Origin: Sunxiuqinia indica
GTDB taxonomy: Bacteria; Bacteroidota; Bacteroidia; Bacteroidales; Prolixibacteraceae
NCBI RefSeq assembly: GCF_009847015.1
Contig: NZ_WVEM01000003.1
Coordinates: 366,848-430,847, forward strand
Length of the DNA: 64,000 bases
Direction of reading: 5' to 3'
This document shows positions 34,546 to 42,444 of the stretch, one piece after another. Below the pieces are notes generated by a model that was not told the DNA's origin, searched no databases, and worked only from the letters and a program-made list of their open reading frames with translations. The translations under genes were made by a program, and so were the position numbers. How positions within the stretch are numbered: position 1 is the stretch's first letter; each line of letters begins with the position of its first letter.

Positions 34546-34825
34546 GTGCAAAATTTTGCTACGAATATACGAATTGCATAGTATGAAGGGAAATTAGTTT
34601 TTAGAATCCTGTTGCTTTTGGCTCTGGAGCAATAAAATCTGACAAATTATTGTTGAAAACAATTGTATGCGATCATTAACAACTTCAAACAAGTACCGAT
34701 TCCTTCGTAGAGATTGATATTCAGTTGACTAATAGAGGGGATGTGCACAATAAAGAAATAATTGTCTTTTAATCTTTTAAGTATTAACTTGCTAAAAAAA
34801 TGTTAAAATCATAAAAAGCGTGACT

Positions 34826-36049
34826 ATGAAAAAAATTACTTTGGAAAAATCTTTAGCCATCGGGGTAATGGCTTTGACTGTGATGTTTTCTTGTCAATCG
34901 CCAGTAGTTGAGGAAAGCGATTATGTTGATGATGTGGCGTTGAAAAGTGCAGCAGTAGGAAAGATCTCATACATTGTTCAGTTGAATGACGCTGATTTGT
35001 TGAGTGAGTTGAAAACAGTAAAGGGCTATGAGAAGCGAAAAGGTGCTGTAAAAGCAAATGCTTTAGGCTTATTAAAGCGAAATCAGATTTCTGACAGCGA
35101 TGTAGGGTTTGTTTATTCCAATTCAATTGTGGGGTTCTCGGTTAAGATTGCCCCAGGGCAAGCCAAAAAGTTATTGTCCGATAAGTCAGTCAAATCAATC
35201 CATAAAGATAAAGTGGTTGCTCTGGCACCACCTCCCGGTAAAGGACCAAATAAAGGTGGTGATGGTGATGGCGGAATTACCAATCAGGAAACACCTTGGG
35301 GAATTACTCGGGTTGGAGGACCCGTATCAGTAACAGGAAAAACGGCCTGGATTATCGACTCCGGAATTGATTTGGATCATCCGGACTTGAACGTAGCAAA
35401 AGGCATCGGTTTTTCTGCATTTACAAAAGGAAAAGATACTGGGTTTGACGATGGTAACGGACATGGGACTCATGTGGCAGGAACAATTGCTGCCATTGAT
35501 AACAATATTGGTGTTGTTGGAGTGGCTGCCGGTGCAACAGTTGTCCCGGTGAAAGTACTTAACTCAAGAGGTAGCGGCAGTTATTCGGGCGTAATAGCCG
35601 GAATCGATTTTGTTGCTGCTAACGGACGTTCAGGTGATGTTGCCAATATGAGTTTAGGAGGTTCTGCGTCAGATGCTCTGGATAACGCAGTTGAAGCAGC
35701 CGCTTCATCCAGTGGTGTTGTTTTTGTTCTGGCCGCTGGCAACGAATCAGATGATGCCAATAGTCATTCACCGGCGCGTGCAAATGGACCCCATGTGATT
35801 ACCGTTTCAGCCATGGATAAAAATGACAATTTCGCTTCTTTTTCAAACTACGGAAATCCTCCGATTGATTTTTGTGCACCGGGAGTTGGCATCAAGTCGT
35901 CGGTAAAAGACGGAGGTTATGCTACATGGAACGGAACCTCAATGGCTGCTCCACATGTTGCAGGATTGGTATTGCTAGGGAATATTGAAACAGATGGTAC
36001 TGTCAATGGCGATCCGGACGGGAGTCCTGACCTGATTGCTCATCACTAA
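34826..36049 (+). CDS. lipoprotein subtilisin-like serine protease (S8)
   Basis: A 407-residue protease: lipobox MFSC near residue 23, an inhibitor I9-type propeptide (about 45-135, KISYIVQLNDADLLSE to SIHKDKVVALAPP), a Gly/Lys-rich linker, and a subtilase catalytic domain with Asp in AWIIDSGIDLDHPDL, His in GHGTHVAGTIAAI and Ser in NGTSMAAPHVAGL. All three catalytic residues are present. It would be active on the periplasmic or surface side after propeptide removal. No C-terminal sorting domain, so anchoring is by lipid. The longer frame begins at GTG 34820, two codons earlier. The 280 bases upstream show no gene or clear promoter. Confidence 0.93.
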   Translation: MKKITLEKSLAIGVMALTVMFSCQSPVVEESDYVDDVALKSAAVGKISYIVQLNDADLLSELKTVKGYEKRKGAVKANALGLLKRNQISDSDVGFVYSNSIVGFSVKIAPGQAKKLLSDKSVKSIHKDKVVALAPPPGKGPNKGGDGDGGITNQETPWGITRVGGPVSVTGKTAWIIDSGIDLDHPDLNVAKGIGFSAFTKGKDTGFDDGNGHGTHVAGTIAAIDNNIGVVGVAAGATVVPVKVLNSRGSGSYSGVIAGIDFVAANGRSGDVANMSLGGSASDALDNAVEAAASSSGVVFVLAAGNESDDANSHSPARANGPHVITVSAMDKNDNFASFSNYGNPPIDFCAPGVGIKSSVKDGGYATWNGTSMAAPHVAGLVLLGNIETDGTVNGDPDGSPDLIAHH

Positions 36050-36066
36050 AATATTTTTTATCAATG

Positions 36067-36102
36067 AAAAGCCTGAGATTATTACAGTCTCAGGCTTTTT
36101 TA
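36067..36102. terminator. Terminator between the subtilase and a convergent coiled-coil gene
   Basis: AAAAGCCTGAGA pairs with TCTCAGGCTTTT around a loop of 11, T-run after it, A-run before it. Confidence 0.88.
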
Positions 36103-36118
36103 CTTGAAAGTACATTGT

Positions 36119-36301
36119 TTAATCAGCCTTTAACTGCTCTTTCAATTTTGTTATTTCTTTTTGCGCTTTAATCAATTCATTATCTTTTTGTTCCACTTGG
36201 TTTTGAAAGTCAATCAATTTTTGTTTCAGTGCTCTAATTTCTGCAAGATGAGAAATTGTTGCTTTTTTTATCGCTTGTAAGGTGTCGTTATTGTTTGCCA
36301 T
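36119..36301 (-). CDS. 60-residue coiled-coil protein
   Basis: Almost the whole chain from ISHLAEIRALKQKLIDFQ to EITKLKEQLKAD forms a regular heptad of Leu/Ile positions with charged flanks. No signal peptide. It lies 16 nt after the LysM protein gene on the same strand and ends at a terminator. It may bind the coiled-coil part of its neighbour. Family not recognised. Confidence 0.7.
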   Translation of the reverse strand: MANNNDTLQAIKKATISHLAEIRALKQKLIDFQNQVEQKDNELIKAQKEITKLKEQLKAD

Positions 36302-36317
36302 GATTCGGGGGTTTAAG

Positions 36318-36830
36318 TTAAAAAGGAATAACCAATTGCTGTCCGTCGAGAATATGATTGGGATTGTCTAACGAGTTTGCTTCGACAATTTTGGGGTATT
36401 CATAACCATTTCCATAAACAGCAGATGCAATACTAAACAGGTTCTCACCCCATTGAACAGTGTAGTTTATTTCTTCGCATTTTACTTCAGCTTCAGCCTT
36501 CTTTAAAGCATCCAGCTCTTGTTGCAAGCTTTTGTTTTCCTGATTCGTTTGCTGGATGCTGGCTTGCGCCGTTTGAAGTTGTTGGTTTAGTTCTGCGTAT
36601 TCAGTTTCTGAGGCAGAATCACCATTTGTCGTATATAAATATAGCGCACTAATAAATGCAATTGCCATAAATAAGGTGAGTAGAATCCATAAAGTTTTTT
36701 GTTTTTTTTGAGTGACAAAGGCTTTTTCAGCTTGATCGATCTGATGAAGCGATTTTAGATCTGAGTCGCATTGAGGACAAATTTGAGTGCCTTCACTTAG
36801 CCCTTTGGTTTGGCAAATCGGACAGTCCAT
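36318..36830 (-). CDS. zinc-ribbon/membrane/LysM protein
   Basis: A 170-residue protein with three parts: an N-terminal zinc ribbon (CPIC...CPQC, residues 3-22), a membrane helix (about 45-66, TLWILLTLFMAIAFISALYLY), a coiled coil (about 76-115), and a C-terminal LysM domain (YTVQWGENLFSIASAVYGNGYEYPKIVEAN, ending LDGQQLVIPF). The layout puts the zinc ribbon in the cytosol and the peptidoglycan-binding LysM outside, so it could sense or link the wall. Followed by the coiled-coil gene. Confidence 0.85.
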   Translation of the reverse strand: MDCPICQTKGLSEGTQICPQCDSDLKSLHQIDQAEKAFVTQKKQKTLWILLTLFMAIAFISALYLYTTNGDSASETEYAELNQQLQTAQASIQQTNQENKSLQQELDALKKAEAEVKCEEINYTVQWGENLFSIASAVYGNGYEYPKIVEANSLDNPNHILDGQQLVIPF

Positions 36831-36917
36831 AATTTATTTCTTTAAAGGTTAGAAATAAAAGTTACGAAATACTGCACTAATTAGCAAGGGGTTATCTGGT
36901 AGTTGTGTTGTTTGGCT

Positions 36918-37862
36918 TTAATGGCTATCAATTCCGTAAATCATGTAAAGAGAATGCTCTAATGTTGGCAAAATTTCGCTACAATATTCAGTAACGGCTT
37001 TTACGCTGCCCGGAAACGAATAAATCAAGGTTTGGTTTTTCACGCCGGCAACTCCCCGACTTAGCAGGACAGCAGGTTTTTCCATGCCATATTTTACGCG
37101 GATGAGTTCCATAATGCCCGGGATTTCTTTGTCTAAAAATGGTTTGACAATTTCCGGTGTAATATCTCTTGGACCAATTCCTGTTCCTCCTGTGGTAAAA
37201 ATTACATCTGCTTGCTGCTTAACGCCATTTTGAAGCTCGGCTAAAAGTTGGCTTTCATCATCGGGAATAAGAACGTGCTGAAATTCGACCGGGCGGTTGA
37301 TTTTGTTCAGATATGTTTGAGTGAGATTTTTAATTTGAGGCCCGCTTTTATCCTGGTATTCACCACGACTGGCGCGGTCGCTCAAGGTGATGATTTTTAT
37401 TTTAATCACCCTGGGATGATAGTTTAGTGTTTCTTCCGGTTTGAGGATTCCATGGCGAACAACCCGTGCAAAAATCCCTTCTTTGGGCATCACACAATTT
37501 CCAACTTCACGAAAGATGGAGCAATTGTCGCCATGACATTTTTTGCCAATTTGAGTAACTTCCAGCTCCAGATTTTCATTGACAAACCGGTCGAGCGGTT
37601 TCGTTTGGTGCAGAAGCAATCCCTCTGTGGTAATGTTTTCAGCAAACTCGCCATGGTTAATTTTTCTGCCTGCTTCCTTCTCGAATTTGTCAATGCTTTC
37701 TTTGGCTAGCAAGCTCACCTGACGGTGCCATTTTCCGGAGTGGGCATCACCAACAACGCCAATATCGGTAAGCTGAATGCTGTTGGCAGGCTTTTTTATT
37801 GTGCCTTTTTTTTCTGAAATATTAACAGAAAGTACCCGAATAACTTGGTTGTTCTTTTTCAT
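36918..37862 (-). CDS. MOSC domain-MogA/MoaB fusion, molybdopterin adenylyltransferase
   Basis: A 314-residue two-domain protein. Residues 1-150 are a MOSC domain (VVGDAHSGKWHRQVSLLAKESI, GEFAENITTEGL, GKKCHGDNCSIF) and residues 155-314 a MoaB/MogA domain (TLSDRASRGEYQDKSGPQI, TTGGTGIGPRDITPE, FPGSVKAVTEYC) that adenylates molybdopterin before metal insertion. MOSC domains carry sulfur or Moco, so the fusion may couple Moco maturation with sulfuration or storage. Last gene of the Moco operon, 2 nt after moaC. Confidence 0.92.
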   Translation of the reverse strand: MKKNNQVIRVLSVNISEKKGTIKKPANSIQLTDIGVVGDAHSGKWHRQVSLLAKESIDKFEKEAGRKINHGEFAENITTEGLLLHQTKPLDRFVNENLELEVTQIGKKCHGDNCSIFREVGNCVMPKEGIFARVVRHGILKPEETLNYHPRVIKIKIITLSDRASRGEYQDKSGPQIKNLTQTYLNKINRPVEFQHVLIPDDESQLLAELQNGVKQQADVIFTTGGTGIGPRDITPEIVKPFLDKEIPGIMELIRVKYGMEKPAVLLSRGVAGVKNQTLIYSFPGSVKAVTEYCSEILPTLEHSLYMIYGIDSH

Positions 37863-37864
37863 CG

Positions 37865-38320
37865 CTATAGGTCGGTTTTTGTTTTTTCAATGAGTTTCAC
37901 ATTTTCGATAACCATTGCTTTGTCCACCGCTTTGCACATGTCGTAAATCGTTAGCAGTGCTATTTGCACTCCTGTTAGCGCTTCCATTTCTACTCCAGTT
38001 TGTCCAATGCAGCGGCTGGTACACTTGGCATAAACGCCATTCTCCCGAATGTTAAGTTCAACTTCAACTTTGGTGAGCTGAAGTTGATGGCAAAGAGGAA
38101 TCAACTCGCTGGTTCGCTTGGCAGCCTGAATTCCGGCTATTTCTGCAACGGTCAACACATCGCCTTTGCCGATCTGGTTTTCGCGAATAAGTTTCACCGT
38201 TTCTTTTTTAAGACGGATAAATCCTTCGGCAATGGCGGTACGTGTTTGTGGGTTTTTATGTCCAACATCTACCATGTTCGCTCGTCCATTTTCATCAATA
38301 TGTGTTAGTTTTTTGCTCAT
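37865..38320 (-). CDS. moaC: cyclic pyranopterin monophosphate synthase
   Basis: Second enzyme of Moco synthesis, making cPMP from 3',8-cyclo-GTP. A 151-residue protein with GRANMVDVGHKNPQTRTA, AAKRTSELIPLCHQL and GQTGVEMEALTGVQIALLTIYDMCKA, in which the Lys, His and Asp of the active site are kept. In operon with moaA and the MOSC-MogA fusion. Confidence 0.96.
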   Translation of the reverse strand: MSKKLTHIDENGRANMVDVGHKNPQTRTAIAEGFIRLKKETVKLIRENQIGKGDVLTVAEIAGIQAAKRTSELIPLCHQLQLTKVEVELNIRENGVYAKCTSRCIGQTGVEMEALTGVQIALLTIYDMCKAVDKAMVIENVKLIEKTKTDL

Positions 38321-38434
38321 CGTTTTTTATTTTCCAGTTCAAAGTTTCAAGGTTGACATTTCAAATTGTCATCTTATTGTGCGTTTGTCCTCTTGTGTGT
38401 TCTTATATTGTTTTATCTCCATCTTTTCGTTTTT

Positions 38435-39232
38435 TCATCCTCCAATATTGTAGAACTCTCCGGATTGATTATACGTTCCGGATCGTGGTTTATTCCCTAT
38501 CGCCAAATTGATTGCCTGTTTTGCGCCGAGTTTCCGGATATTATAGCCTAAGTTGCTGAATAGACATGGTTTTACGTCGCCATTGGCCAGTAGACGAATC
38601 CGGTTACAACGGCTGCAATTTCCGCCTTCGCCACCCTCGACTTTCGAAAATTCACCGGTTTGCAAGTTCATTTGATGAATGAAACGAAGGTCCAGTTCGT
38701 TTTTCTCGCAGTAAGATTTTAGTTGCCTGACTTCCTCATCCGGCTCATCCATCAGCACTGCATTGATTTTAATAGGAGTTAATCCGACTTGCTGAGCAGC
38801 TTCAATTCCTTTAAATACATTTTGTAGGTTGCCAGAACGGGTGATTTGGCAGTATCGCTCTGTGTTTATCGTATCCAGGCTAATGTTCACCCGGTTAAGT
38901 CCGGCAGCTTTTAATTCAGCTGCATATTGATCTAAAAGTTGTCCGTTGGTGGTCATCGATAAATCTTCCAGTCCCTCAATTTCTGCAAGCTTTTTTACCA
39001 GGTCAACAATCCCATTTCGAACAAGAGGTTCGCCTCCGGTTAGCCGCACTTTTGTGATTCCGTTTTTAACTGCTAGTCGGGTGAATGCTTCAATCTCTTC
39101 AAACGAAAGAATATCATCGTGTTTCATTAATTGAACTCCTTCTGCCGGCATACAGTAGGTGCAGCGGAGATTACATCGGTCGGTTACCGAAATACGCAGG
39201 TAATTGATATTTCGTTTAAAGCGGTCGTACAT
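38435..39232 (-). CDS. moaA: GTP 3',8-cyclase MoaA, shortened variant
   Basis: Radical SAM enzyme that starts Moco synthesis. N-terminal cluster CNLRCTYC; SAM-binding RLTGGEPLVR; C-terminal second cluster CSRCN...C in GGNCSRCNRIRLLANGDVKPCLF; and the essential terminal Gly-Gly (FYNIGG). At 265 residues it is about 60 shorter than E. coli MoaA: the segment between RFIHQM and the second cluster shrinks to NLQTGEFSKVEGGEGG. I recall this short form from other Bacteroidota. ATG 39232 has AAGGAG upstream and overlaps moeA by 17 bases; a longer start at 39268 is less likely. Confidence 0.92.
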   Translation of the reverse strand: MYDRFKRNINYLRISVTDRCNLRCTYCMPAEGVQLMKHDDILSFEEIEAFTRLAVKNGITKVRLTGGEPLVRNGIVDLVKKLAEIEGLEDLSMTTNGQLLDQYAAELKAAGLNRVNISLDTINTERYCQITRSGNLQNVFKGIEAAQQVGLTPIKINAVLMDEPDEEVRQLKSYCEKNELDLRFIHQMNLQTGEFSKVEGGEGGNCSRCNRIRLLANGDVKPCLFSNLGYNIRKLGAKQAINLAIGNKPRSGTYNQSGEFYNIGG

Positions 39233-40406
39233 ACACGGTTTCTCCTTTTTGAAGTTCATTGGTGCCAAGCGGAATCGTCATGAAACCAAAAGCTCCATGA
39301 TAAGCATGAATATGAGCCGAGCCGTGATAATCGATTGTGACCGCTTCATTTTGTTCATTGATCATGACGGGCACATATTCTGTTCTGTCAGCCTTCTTTC
39401 GTTTATAGTTTTGAGCTAAGGACAAAGGCAAGCTTAGCTTGATTTCTTCGTAATTCAGCAGTTTGTAAATAAACGGTTTTGCAAAGACTTCAAACTGAAT
39501 AAATGAAGAAACCGGATTGCCGGGAAGTCCAATAATGTATTTGTTTTGGTTGACCGCAAAGGTGGTGTGTTTGCCCGGTTTTACCGTTAATTGACTAAAA
39601 AGAATCTGAAAATTGAGTTCTTCAATAATGGCAGGCACAAAATCGAAATCGCCCACCGAAACGCCTCCGGAGATTAAGGAGACATCATTTTCATCGGTTG
39701 ACTTTTTGATCGCCTCGTACGTCATTTGACGGTCGTCTTTTACAATGCCATAGTAATTGACTTCGAATTGACACGCTTTTGCCTGGGTAGCCAGTTGGTG
39801 GCCATTCGAATTTCGTATTTGAGAGGCAGCCGGTTTTATTTTCGGTTCAACCAATTCTGATCCGGTAGAGATAATTCCAACTTTGGGTTTACGATATACT
39901 CTTGGTGTGACACACCCAACAGCAGCCAACATGGCAATATGCTGCGCGCCAAGTTTTGTTCCGGCATTTAATACCAGCTCGCCGGTTTTCAAATCCTCAC
40001 CAATCAAGCAAATATTACTTCTTGTTTTTTCGCCGGTAAATCGCACCTGATTAGCGTCAATCTGTTGGCTTTGTTCAACCATGAAAACGGTATCGGCGCC
40101 TTTAGGCACTTCAGCTCCGGTCATAATTTTGGAACATTGCCCTTTGCCAATTGAGAAGCTGGGGGATTGCCCTGCAGGAATTACTTCGAGCACCTGCAAC
40201 AATTTTCCCAAATCTTCCTTTTTGCAAGCGTAGCCATCCATCGCCGATTTGTTGAATGGTGGCATATCGACATCGGAATAAACCGGTTCAGCCAAAATGC
40301 GTCCGGCGGATTTTGTAAAGTCGACTAATTCGGAGTCGATCGCTTGCGCATTTTCAAAAGCTATTCGAAGCGCATCATCCAGGCTTATTAGTTTATGATT
40401 TTCCAT
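39216..40406 (-). CDS. moeA: molybdopterin molybdotransferase
   Basis: Inserts molybdate into adenylated molybdopterin. A 396-residue protein with the conserved DMPPFNKSAMDGYA, PAGQSPS, KIMTGAEVPKGADTVFMVEQ, VGIISTGSELVEP, SGGVSVGDFDFVP and GLPGNPVSSFIQFEVFAKPF. Typical length. Overlaps mobB-like gene by 19 bases and moaA by 17, so translation is coupled along the operon. Confidence 0.96.
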   Translation of the reverse strand: MENHKLISLDDALRIAFENAQAIDSELVDFTKSAGRILAEPVYSDVDMPPFNKSAMDGYACKKEDLGKLLQVLEVIPAGQSPSFSIGKGQCSKIMTGAEVPKGADTVFMVEQSQQIDANQVRFTGEKTRSNICLIGEDLKTGELVLNAGTKLGAQHIAMLAAVGCVTPRVYRKPKVGIISTGSELVEPKIKPAASQIRNSNGHQLATQAKACQFEVNYYGIVKDDRQMTYEAIKKSTDENDVSLISGGVSVGDFDFVPAIIEELNFQILFSQLTVKPGKHTTFAVNQNKYIIGLPGNPVSSFIQFEVFAKPFIYKLLNYEEIKLSLPLSLAQNYKRKKADRTEYVPVMINEQNEAVTIDYHGSAHIHAYHGAFGFMTIPLGTNELQKGETVYVRPL

Positions 40407-40927
40407 TCAGTATAAAAATTTAATTGTTCGGGTTGCAGACTAAATGATTTTCCATCAGATTGCACAACAAAGTCAGCGATTTTTAAATGGGCTTTCGTGT
40501 GCGGCTTGTTTTCAGCATCTTCATTATAAATAAACAAAAACAAGCCGGCGGCAATGTATTTGTGTAATGAGGCCGATTCGATGATGATTGGACTGCTGGC
40601 CGATAAAAATGGAAGCAACGCCATAAAAGCATCGGGTAAAAATTCATCTTTTGCCTGAATATAAAAAGAGCGAGCTGCCCCATTTTTCAAGTAAAGCGAG
40701 CTATCTTTTTCAGTTGTTTTGTCAGTTTCTTCAAACAATTGAAAGCAATTGTATTCTTCAGTAATGAGTTTTAGTCCTTTGGTTTGAGGGTGAAAGTGAG
40801 ATGAGATTTTTACAGCAATTGGTTTTTGCTCTTTTGTTTTTTGAAGTAAGCGGCATACGAATGTGGTTTTCCCCACATTACGGGCTGATCCTGCAATTAA
40901 AATGATGTTATTCCATTCTTGAACCAT
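40388..40927 (-). CDS. P-loop NTPase, MobB-like, first gene of the Moco operon
   Basis: A 179-residue protein with Walker A GSARNVGKTTFVCRLL and a downstream VKISSHFHP segment resembling the VKHxHH of MobB, the GTPase that partners the guanylyltransferase MobA. No MobA is in view, so it may serve another Moco dinucleotide or insertion step. The start ATG 40927 sits directly behind the T-run of an intrinsic terminator, so expression of the whole operon depends on read-through. Assignment as MobB-like is by motif and context. Confidence 0.7.
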   Translation of the reverse strand: MVQEWNNIILIAGSARNVGKTTFVCRLLQKTKEQKPIAVKISSHFHPQTKGLKLITEEYNCFQLFEETDKTTEKDSSLYLKNGAARSFYIQAKDEFLPDAFMALLPFLSASSPIIIESASLHKYIAAGLFLFIYNEDAENKPHTKAHLKIADFVVQSDGKSFSLQPEQLNFYTEWKIIN

Positions 40928-40964
40928 AAAAAATTCCCCTTTCCAAATTAGCGGAAAGGGGAAT
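40928..40964 (-). terminator. Intrinsic terminator abutting the Moco operon ATG
   Basis: On the minus strand ATTCCCCTTTCC (40964-40953) pairs perfectly with GGAAAGGGGAAT (40944-40933) over a loop of 8, followed by six T ending at the ATG. Its 5' arm can instead pair with GGAAAGGAGAA (41013-41003), 10 of 11 positions. This is the layout of a leader attenuator. Confidence 0.88.
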
Positions 40965-41124
40965 CTTGAGCAATTTATCTATTCTAATTCAAAGCCAGAT
41001 TGTTCTCCTTTCCAAAGTCATCCGGCCACTGCCGAAATCGGGAGGCTCAATCGTTTCCAACTGAACCCATCGGTTCGTAAAACCTATGATTACTCACTTA
41101 GTTTTCCGAACTCGGAGTATTGTT
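40928..41124 (-). ncRNA. Candidate Moco-responsive leader RNA (riboswitch/attenuator)
   Basis: About 195 nt of untranslated, structured leader lies between a -7 box and the first Moco gene. Visible helices on the minus strand are CCGA-GU-UCGG (41115-41106), GAACC-GAUG-GGUUC (41076-41063) and CCGA-UU-UCGG (41041-41032). The segment GCCTCCC...GGCAGTGGCCGGATGACT between them looks like a conserved aptamer core. The 3' side carries the anti-terminator GGAAAGGAGAA. Position and gene set suit a Moco-family riboswitch, established upstream of moaA in other phyla, but I cannot confirm that this RNA fits the Rfam model. It could be a new class. Confidence 0.65.
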
Positions 41125-41129
41125 GTGTG

Positions 41130-41137
41130 CAAATATA
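41130..41137 (-). promoter_or_regulatory. -7 box of the Moco operon
   Basis: TATATTTG on the minus strand matches TAnnTTTG; no good -33 element. Transcription would start near 41124. Upstream, 41168-41208 holds the inverted repeat GCTAATTTA/TAAATTAGC, possibly part of the nadD 3' end. Confidence 0.5.
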
Positions 41138-41253
41138 TAAATATCTGCATTTGTGTGAACGTTTAGGGCTAATTTAGAACGATTCCAAAAGCTTGCTCTT
41201 AAATTAGCTGTTATCAATAACAAGAAAGAGGGGAGAGTGTTTTATTGTAAAGG

Positions 41254-41826
41254 CTATTTGTAGAAACTCATTTCATCTATATACTTCCATGTTTTTTTGG
41301 GAAGGAAATGGCACACATCTTTACCTTCGGCAATGGCTTTCCGAATAAATGAAGATGAAATCTCCATTACCGGAGCTTCAATAAAATGAATATGAGGATG
41401 TTTTCGCAGGGATTCTTTATTAACCCCGGGGCGAGGATAAACCAAGAGGTGATAGTCAGACAGGATCAACTCTGTATTTTTCCATTTGTCAATATGGGCC
41501 AGATTATCAGCTCCCATAATCAGATAAAACTCATTTTTCGGATGTCTTTCTTTCAAATAGGTTAGGGTGTCAATGGTGTATGATGGGATGGGTAGTTTAA
41601 ACTCAATTGATGAAGCTCTAAAGCGGTCATCATCTTCAATTGCCAGGTTTACCATTTCCAGTCGCTGGTAATTATCGAGCAATTTTTTCTTGGTTTTAAA
41701 CGGACTTTGCGGACTAACAACGAACCACAGTTGATCAATATCGGAAAACTCGACCAGGTAGTTGGCAATGGCTAAATGTCCAATGTGAATGGGATTGTAT
41801 GTTCCAAAATACAGTCCGACCTTCAT
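41254..41826 (-). CDS. nadD: nicotinate-nucleotide adenylyltransferase
   Basis: NAD synthesis: makes deamido-NAD from NaMN and ATP. The 190-residue nucleotidyltransferase has GLYFGTYNPIHIGHL (H/T-x-GH motif), MGADNLAHIDKWKN and the C-terminal ISSSFIRKAIAEGKDV (ISSTxIR motif). Two nt after gmk, at the end of yicC-gmk-nadD. Confidence 0.96.
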   Translation of the reverse strand: MKVGLYFGTYNPIHIGHLAIANYLVEFSDIDQLWFVVSPQSPFKTKKKLLDNYQRLEMVNLAIEDDDRFRASSIEFKLPIPSYTIDTLTYLKERHPKNEFYLIMGADNLAHIDKWKNTELILSDYHLLVYPRPGVNKESLRKHPHIHFIEAPVMEISSSFIRKAIAEGKDVCHFLPKKTWKYIDEMSFYK

Positions 41827-41828
41827 AA

Positions 41829-42404
41829 CTAGTTTTGGTGATTAATAAACTCGGTAACCAATTTCTCTGCGTTCGCCAATGTCTTCCGGAGTTCTTCGCT
41901 TAGCAAAATGGTGTCAAATTGTGGTGCGAAGGTCAATTCGTATTCCGCTTTTTGTACCCGCTTGTCGATCACTTCAGCCGAATCGGTAGAACGTCCTTCT
42001 AATCGTTTGCGCAACTCCTCAATCGAAGGTGGTTGGATGAAAATAGCTAAGGCATCGTCGCTATAATACTTTTTGATATTGATGCCACCCACAACATCGA
42101 CATCAAAAATGACGTGGTTCCCTTTATTACGGATGCGTTCAACTTCTTCTTTCAGTGTTCCGTAGCAAGTACCCTTGTATACTTCTTCCCACTCCAGAAA
42201 CTCGTTGTTGTCCACTTTTTGCATAAACTCGTCCGGGCTTAAGAAATAGTAGTCTTTGCCATTTGTTTCGGTATGACGTGGTGCCCGACTGGTAGCTGAA
42301 ATGGAGAATTCTAAACCGAAATTTTGCTGAAGTAAATGTTTTACAACGGTCGTTTTTCCGGCTCCAGAGGGTGCTGAGAATATGATTAACTTTCCTTTTT
42401 TCAT
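41829..42404 (-). CDS. gmk: guanylate kinase
   Basis: Phosphorylates GMP to GDP. A 191-residue enzyme with P-loop FSAPSGAGKTT, GMP-binding SATSRAPRHTETNGKDYYFLS, EWEEVYKGTCYGTLKEEV and the lid motif RLEGRSTDSAEVIDKR. ATG 42404 is preferred to a TTG two codons upstream. Middle gene of yicC-gmk-nadD, a common Bacteroidota order. Confidence 0.96.
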   Translation of the reverse strand: MKKGKLIIFSAPSGAGKTTVVKHLLQQNFGLEFSISATSRAPRHTETNGKDYYFLSPDEFMQKVDNNEFLEWEEVYKGTCYGTLKEEVERIRNKGNHVIFDVDVVGGINIKKYYSDDALAIFIQPPSIEELRKRLEGRSTDSAEVIDKRVQKAEYELTFAPQFDTILLSEELRKTLANAEKLVTEFINHQN

Positions 42405-42444
42405 GATCAAAAAATCAATTCACTAATCGTTTAAACGTAAAAAA

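Noticed and set aside
40930..41130. Cobalamin riboswitch on the plus strand
   Set aside because: GCCACTGCCG...GGGAGGC resembles the cobalamin core, but no plus-strand gene follows, and the terminator with the operon lies on the minus strand.
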